A stretch of 64,000 bases of DNA from Chelativorans alearensis (GTDB lineage: Bacteria > Pseudomonadota > Alphaproteobacteria > Rhizobiales > Rhizobiaceae), in contig NZ_WQNI01000003.1 in the NCBI RefSeq assembly GCF_010993735.1, forward strand, positions 124,001-188,000, written 5' to 3'. The position numbers and the translations under genes are program-made. Of the stretch, positions 60,383-64,000 are shown one piece after another (the first letter of the stretch is position 1; each line of letters starts with the position of its first letter). A model generated the notes under the pieces. The model ran no database searches. It was not told where the DNA came from and was given only the letters and a program-made list of their open reading frames with translations.

Positions 60383-61054
60383 TCAGGCGTTCAGCTTCGA
60401 TGCCTCGATGCCGTGTGAATCACGGCGGACCGAAATCCTGTAGTGCTCTGTCTGGACAACGGAAGTGACTAGCCGAGGCCTGAAGGCCGCGGCATTCAGC
60501 GCACCCGCATAGCGGACACTGTCGTAAAGGATACCGTCAGCACCGTTTGCCCGCAGTGTCTCCCCGAAAGCCTGCGAGGCAGTGTAACCGTTCGGGGCAT
60601 AAACGTCCGGCAAGTCGGCCATCCTGCCGGAGACATCCGCATATCGCCCCTCCAGCACCGCCTTGTAGGTCCGAAAGTCGCGCGTCAGGTCCAACCTCCC
60701 CGTCGCTACTGTTTCTCGACGCATGTGGTGGCCGACCTCGGCGACGGCCGCTTCAATCCTGTCGGATGCATACCATGCGCCGAAATCGGCGGCATTGAAT
60801 CTGGCTCCCGACAGCGGAACGTGCAGGAACGACGCCATGATGACGCTTGAATTTGGCTTCCCGAAAGCGCGGTCGGCCACGGGGATGCGTGCGATCCGTT
60901 CGGAGACAAGGCGGTCGTTCGTCCAGCCGACGAGGTCCATGACAGCATCGAGATCGGCCGCGGTTGCCACTGTGTCAAACAGCCCGATGGGCGGAAACTT
61001 CGAGGGAATCAATCTGAAGGTCGGCCTCGGAGCGCTGCTCCGCGGGATCTTCAT
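60383..61054 (-). CDS. RES-domain toxin
   Basis: A 223-residue RES-family protein: TFRLIPSKFPPIGLFDTV at the start, GARFNAADFGAWYASDRIEAAVAEVGHHM in the centre with the Arg, Tyr/Trp and Glu residues of the fold, and a C-terminal GADGILYDSVRYAGA serine region. RES toxins degrade NAD+ (ADP-ribosyltransferase-like fold). The ATG at 61054 overlaps the antitoxin stop by 4 bp, the classical antitoxin-first order. Confidence 0.88.
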   Translation of the reverse strand: MKIPRSSAPRPTFRLIPSKFPPIGLFDTVATAADLDAVMDLVGWTNDRLVSERIARIPVADRAFGKPNSSVIMASFLHVPLSGARFNAADFGAWYASDRIEAAVAEVGHHMRRETVATGRLDLTRDFRTYKAVLEGRYADVSGRMADLPDVYAPNGYTASQAFGETLRANGADGILYDSVRYAGALNAAAFRPRLVTSVVQTEHYRISVRRDSHGIEASKLNA

Positions 61055-61575
61055 ATGACAACCACGTCGTCTTCGCCGTACGGACTGGGATCGAAATCCG
61101 CTTCGTTGGGGGCCATGTAGATTCCACCCCTCGCCGCGTCGAGGAACCGCCTAACAGTCATGAGCCCGTCGATGGTGCCTCCAGTGACAATGTCGAGCGG
61201 GCGCTGACCTCCGAACGTCCTGTCTGCGTTCGGGCGCTTCAACCAATCCCAACCCTCCGCCTCGTCCGTGTAGAGGACCAGGAGCGCCTGGTAGATACCG
61301 AGGACGGCGGAAATCCGGGTCAAGGTATCGACGCCTAGCGTGATGTCTTTGTGCTCGCGCGCAAGCTTGCGCCAGTTCTGGTAGGTGGATTTCGACGGGT
61401 AGCCAAGGACGAGCCTGCGCTGGGTCTCATTCAAACCCCAGAGGTCGGCAATGGTCAGGAAGGTGCGCATTCCCGGGCCGGAGAGCATCCTCCGGTTCGC
61501 GGGCTCGAACCGATCCGGGGATAGCATCGTCGTTCCCTGCCCGTAGCCGGCCGAGATCGCTGCGTTGGCGGGCAT
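61051..61575 (-). CDS. Xre/MbcA/ParS-type antitoxin of the RES toxin
   Basis: A 174-residue antitoxin. An N-terminal Xre-like HTH region (FLTIADLWGLNETQRRLVLGYPSKSTYQNWRKLA) and a C-terminal MbcA/ParS/Xre toxin-binding domain (GIYQALLVLYTDEAEGWDWLKRPNADRTFGGQRPLDIVTGG). The W-x-x-x-P-N-x-x-F-x-G-x-x-P-L motif is diagnostic. Start at ATG 61575 with GGAGGA upstream; the frame is open further upstream but without homology. Confidence 0.9.
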   Translation of the reverse strand: MPANAAISAGYGQGTTMLSPDRFEPANRRMLSGPGMRTFLTIADLWGLNETQRRLVLGYPSKSTYQNWRKLAREHKDITLGVDTLTRISAVLGIYQALLVLYTDEAEGWDWLKRPNADRTFGGQRPLDIVTGGTIDGLMTVRRFLDAARGGIYMAPNEADFDPSPYGEDDVVVI

Positions 61576-61594
61576 TGTGTTCCTCCTTGCGCAT

Positions 61595-61615
61595 ATTTGG
61601 ATATAGTCCATATAT
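61595..61615. promoter_or_regulatory. Palindromic promoter/operator of the RES-Xre operon
   Basis: TTGGATATAGTCCATA at 61597-61612 (reverse complement contains TGGACTATATCCA) lies 20-40 bp before the antitoxin start in an AT-rich patch. Xre-type antitoxins bind such TGGACTA-like sites to autoregulate. Assignment inferred. Confidence 0.5.
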
Positions 61616-62000
61616 GTACTCATCGCAAGCCCTGCCTGATGATGTGGATATCCGGAATGAAGATGTCCCGCGTGGTGGACGTTTGTTGGCACACTGACTT
61701 CTTAAAGAAGTTGATTTCAGACTCGGAACGCTCAACGCCATGATCATCCGCTCGTCCTTGAGATGGCGCCATCTGGGGTTTCCGATTGAGTTTGTCCCAA
61801 ATGACGCATTTTTGGTCCGAATGACAGAAGGCCCGTCAGTCGCCCAGGTGCGCGGCCTGCCGCATAGCATCTAATACAAGCACGGAAGGATGACGGAATG
61901 CAGTGCGGCATAGCGCAAACAACTGGTCTTGTTTTGTCTGTGAACGCGAAACTGCGTGGCTTGATGCCGGGTATCCATTCGGCGTGGGCCGCAGCGGGGG
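61616..62000. other. Intergenic stretch between TA operon and IS66 remnant
   Basis: About 385 bp; no supported gene. Open frames here have no recognisable content. It contains the boundary between the TA module and the IS66-derived DNA, but no clear terminal inverted repeat was identified. Confidence 0.4.
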
Positions 62001-62225
62001 CTATTTCATTTCGTCGCGATGGATGGCGATGAAGTTGCGGAGGCTTTCGACGCCGAATTCGGTGAAGGCCATGATGCCGTCTTCCTGTTCGACGCTGTAG
62101 ACCCAGATCAAGCCGTCCTCCGGCTCCATTTCGGCCGCGATATCGGCGAGCCAGTCCTCGTCTTCCCCGAGTTCCCGGGCGACGAGCGCGATGGTCTGCA
62201 CCGAATGGATCTTGTTGATGTGCAC
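62001..62225 (-). CDS. Small acidic conserved hypothetical protein
   Basis: A frame reading VHINKIHSVQTIALVARELG, EDEDWLADIAAEMEPEDGLI, WVYSVEQEDGIMAFTEFGVE, SLRNFIAIHRDEMK to a TAG at 62001, starting at GTG 62225 (74 residues). It looks like a real globular acidic protein in base composition and residue use, continuous in frame with the damaged transposase C-terminal frame upstream, so its own start is uncertain and it may have been cut at its 5' end by the IS. Confidence 0.5.
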   Translation of the reverse strand: MHINKIHSVQTIALVARELGEDEDWLADIAAEMEPEDGLIWVYSVEQEDGIMAFTEFGVESLRNFIAIHRDEMK

Positions 62226-62227
62226 CG

Positions 62228-63752
62228 TCAGGCCACGATTGCAGCGGGCCTGGGTCGCCAGTTCCAGGGCAGTAGCTCGTCGAGGCTGTGGGCGGGATGC
62301 CCGGCAATGCGTGCAAGCACATCGGCAAGCCAGGCCTGCGGATCGACATCGCTTGGCGGAACCGATGAGGGAATAGATGATGGCAGCGCGCTGGCCGCCG
62401 CGATCCGACCCGCAGAACAGCCATGCCTTTCGGCCAAGCGGGACACAGCGCAGGGCCCGTTCCGCCGCATTGTTCGTGATACAGACCCTGCCATCGTCGA
62501 GGAAGCGGGAGAAGGCTGGCCAACGGCGCAGCATGTAGTTGATGGCCTTGGCCAGATCGTGGTTGCGCGAGAGGCTGGAAAGCTGCGCGATCAGCCAGTC
62601 GTGAAGCGCCTCCATCAGGGCCGCGCTGCGCTCCTGGCGGATGGAATGGCGCGCCTCGGCGCTCAGCCCGTTGATCTCGCGCTCGATGTCGAACAGGGCG
62701 TCGAGGCGCTGCACCGCTTCCAAGGCGATCGGATAGATCGTCCCTGACCGCTCGCCGCGGCTCTTCCTGCGTGCTGCTGCCTCGATATCGGCGAGCTCAA
62801 AAAACTTGCGGCGCGCATGAGCAAAACAACCTGCTTCGAGCACAGGCGCTGGGCGACGGCCGGCGGCGTAGAGCTCGCCGTAGCCGCCATAGGCGTCGGC
62901 CTGCAGGATTCCGGCCAGCTATCGAGATGGGCTCGCGGATGTTCACCGCGCCGGTCGCGCGAATAGTGGAACAGCGCGGCGGGCGGATCGGCACCACCGA
63001 ATGGCCGATCGTCGCGGACATAGACCCACAGCCTGCCGGTGTCGGTCTTGCCCTTGGCGAGGACCGGCACTGTCGTGTCGTCGCTGTGCAATCGCTCGCC
63101 GGCAAGAACATGGGCCTCGATCCGGCGATAGAGGGGCATGAGTGCGAAAGTGGCCGCGCCAACCTGGTCTGCGAGCGTCGACAGGCTCAGCGGTACGCCC
63201 TCGCGCGCGAAGCGCTCGGCCTGGCGGTTCAGTGGCTGGTGTTGGCCGTACTTGTCGAACAGCAGCATGGCGAGAAAGCCGGGACCTGCCCAGCCACGCG
63301 GCACGACATGGAACGGTGCTGGCGGCTGTGTGATCTTCTCGCAGTCCCTGCACGAGAACCTCTCGCGCACGGCCTGAATGACCTTCCACCGGCGCGGGAT
63401 CACCTCCACCGTCTCGGTGATGTCCTCGCCGAGCTTCGACAGCCGCGTTCCGCCGCAGGCCGGGCAAGAACAGGGCGCGGGCATGACAATGCGCTCGCGC
63501 GGCAGATGCTCGGGAAACGGCTTCTTTGACGGGCGTCTGCGCTCGAAGGCGCTGACGTTGGTCGTCCCGGCGCTCGCCACTGGGGCCGTACTGCTCGCGC
63601 CTGAGCTTGGCGATCTGGAGTTTGAGGTGCGCGATTATGGCATCCGTTGCCGATGCACGGGCCTGCGCGGCAGCGAGATCGGCGCCCATCGAAACCACCA
63701 GCGCCTTGAGCGCTTTGACGTCGTCCGGGAGAGGCGAACCGGCAGCTTCCAT
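62228..63752 (-). pseudogene. tnpC: IS66-family transposase TnpC, multiply frameshifted
   Basis: Recognisable IS66 transposase segments are spread over frames. Residues 1-60 (MEAAGSPLPDDVKALKALV ... LRREQYGPSGER) read from 63752; ASAGTTNVSAFERRRPSKKPFPEHLPRERIV with the zinc-finger CSCPACGG and SCRDC lies in a second frame from about 63575 to 62930; LEAGCFAHARRKFFELADIE and FLDDGRVCITNNAAERALRC (the DDE end) in a third; and DVDPQAWLADVLARIAGHPAHSLDELLPWNW in a fourth. About 80 residues between the N-terminus and the SAFERRRP part are missing, so there is an internal deletion plus at least three frame changes. It is inactive. Confidence 0.9.
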
Positions 63753-63823
63753 GGCCGAAGTGAGTCAGCACCCGCCCCCCTTTGCAACTGGAAAATGCTG
63801 CTTTGGCGGAGGAAATCCGCGTC

Positions 63824-64000
63824 CTATCCCGCCCTTGCCGGACGCCAGGAATATTGCGGGTTGCGCCAGTCGATTCCATCGAGCAAACACGCAAACTGGG
63901 CGCTCGTCAGCGAGACCGTGCCGTCCTTCGCCTGAGGCCAGATGAAGCGACCCTTCTCAAGCCGCTTGGCGTAGAGCGACATACCGATCCCGTCATGCCG
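63824..64000 (-). CDS. tnpB: IS66 Orf2/TnpB accessory protein, partial
   Basis: The visible 58 C-terminal residues (MSLYAKRLEKGRFIWPQAKD, GTVSLTSAQFACLLDGIDWR, NPQYSWRPARAG) are the end of the IS66 TnpB protein, ending at TAG 63824-63826. The 5' part lies beyond the window. In IS66 elements tnpA-tnpB-tnpC are consecutive, which fits the position 71 bp upstream of tnpC. Its frame is intact in the part seen. Confidence 0.88.
   Translation of the reverse strand, partial: RHDGIGMSLYAKRLEKGRFIWPQAKDGTVSLTSAQFACLLDGIDWRNPQYSWRPARAG

Overview
The window looks like chromosomal or replicon DNA of a Hyphomicrobiales (Rhizobiales) alphaproteobacterium, most likely of the Mesorhizobium/Phyllobacteriaceae kind. 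The evidence is high GC, dense operons, many periplasmic-binding-protein transporters, LacI/GntR/RpiR regulators, inositol (iol) and rhizopine-type (moc) genes, and short palindromic intergenic repeats of the sort common in this order. No rRNA, tRNA, CRISPR array, replication origin or phage was seen.

Region A (1-4.1 kb) is a sugar import locus: an ABC permease (cut by the window edge) and binding protein, a divergent LacI regulator with two matching operators, and an aldose 1-epimerase.

Region B (4.3-22.8 kb) is a large inositol/O-methyl-inositol catabolic block. On the minus strand lie a three-component oxygenase set (MocD desaturase-like oxygenase, MocE Rieske ferredoxin, MocF reductase), a very divergent PanB-fold protein and formyl-tetrahydrofolate deformylase PurU. 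On the plus strand lie a LacI regulator, a TIM-barrel isomerase, a three-gene inositol-type ABC importer, an SDR, IolG, IolR, then iolC-iolD-iolE-small membrane protein-iolB. The likely logic is import of an inositol (ether), oxidative O-demethylation by MocDEF, disposal of the released one-carbon unit through folate (PurU), and conversion of the ring by the Iol enzymes. Two operator families (a LacI site and IolR sites) tie the pieces together.

Region C (22.8-45.1 kb) is a second catabolic block. A PotABC-like transporter without its own binding protein plus an M81 hydrolase, a GntR regulator, an aminotransferase/ThDP enzyme/SDR operon, two paralogous binding proteins and a TRZ/ATZ amidohydrolase share a 15-base operator (TTTTGTTGCATCAAA and variants), so they look like one regulon for an unknown nitrogenous compound. 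An M20 amidohydrolase and a complete Dpp/Opp-type transporter sit in the middle.

Region D (45.1-53.2 kb) is a patchwork: LssY-C protein, DsbB with a DUF5993 partner, a triple Kazal-domain lipoprotein, decayed MscS and LprI genes, small secreted proteins, and an operon of an alpha-oxoamine synthase, an EamA exporter and a GNAT acetyltransferase.

Region E (53.5-64 kb) looks like a decayed mobile/genomic island: an atypical response regulator, an MNT-HEPN protein, a LuxR/LuxI pair followed by a DUF6499-DUF2285 protein (the arrangement that controls ICE excision in Mesorhizobium), a Fic remnant, a RES-Xre toxin-antitoxin pair and a degenerate IS66 element running off the window.
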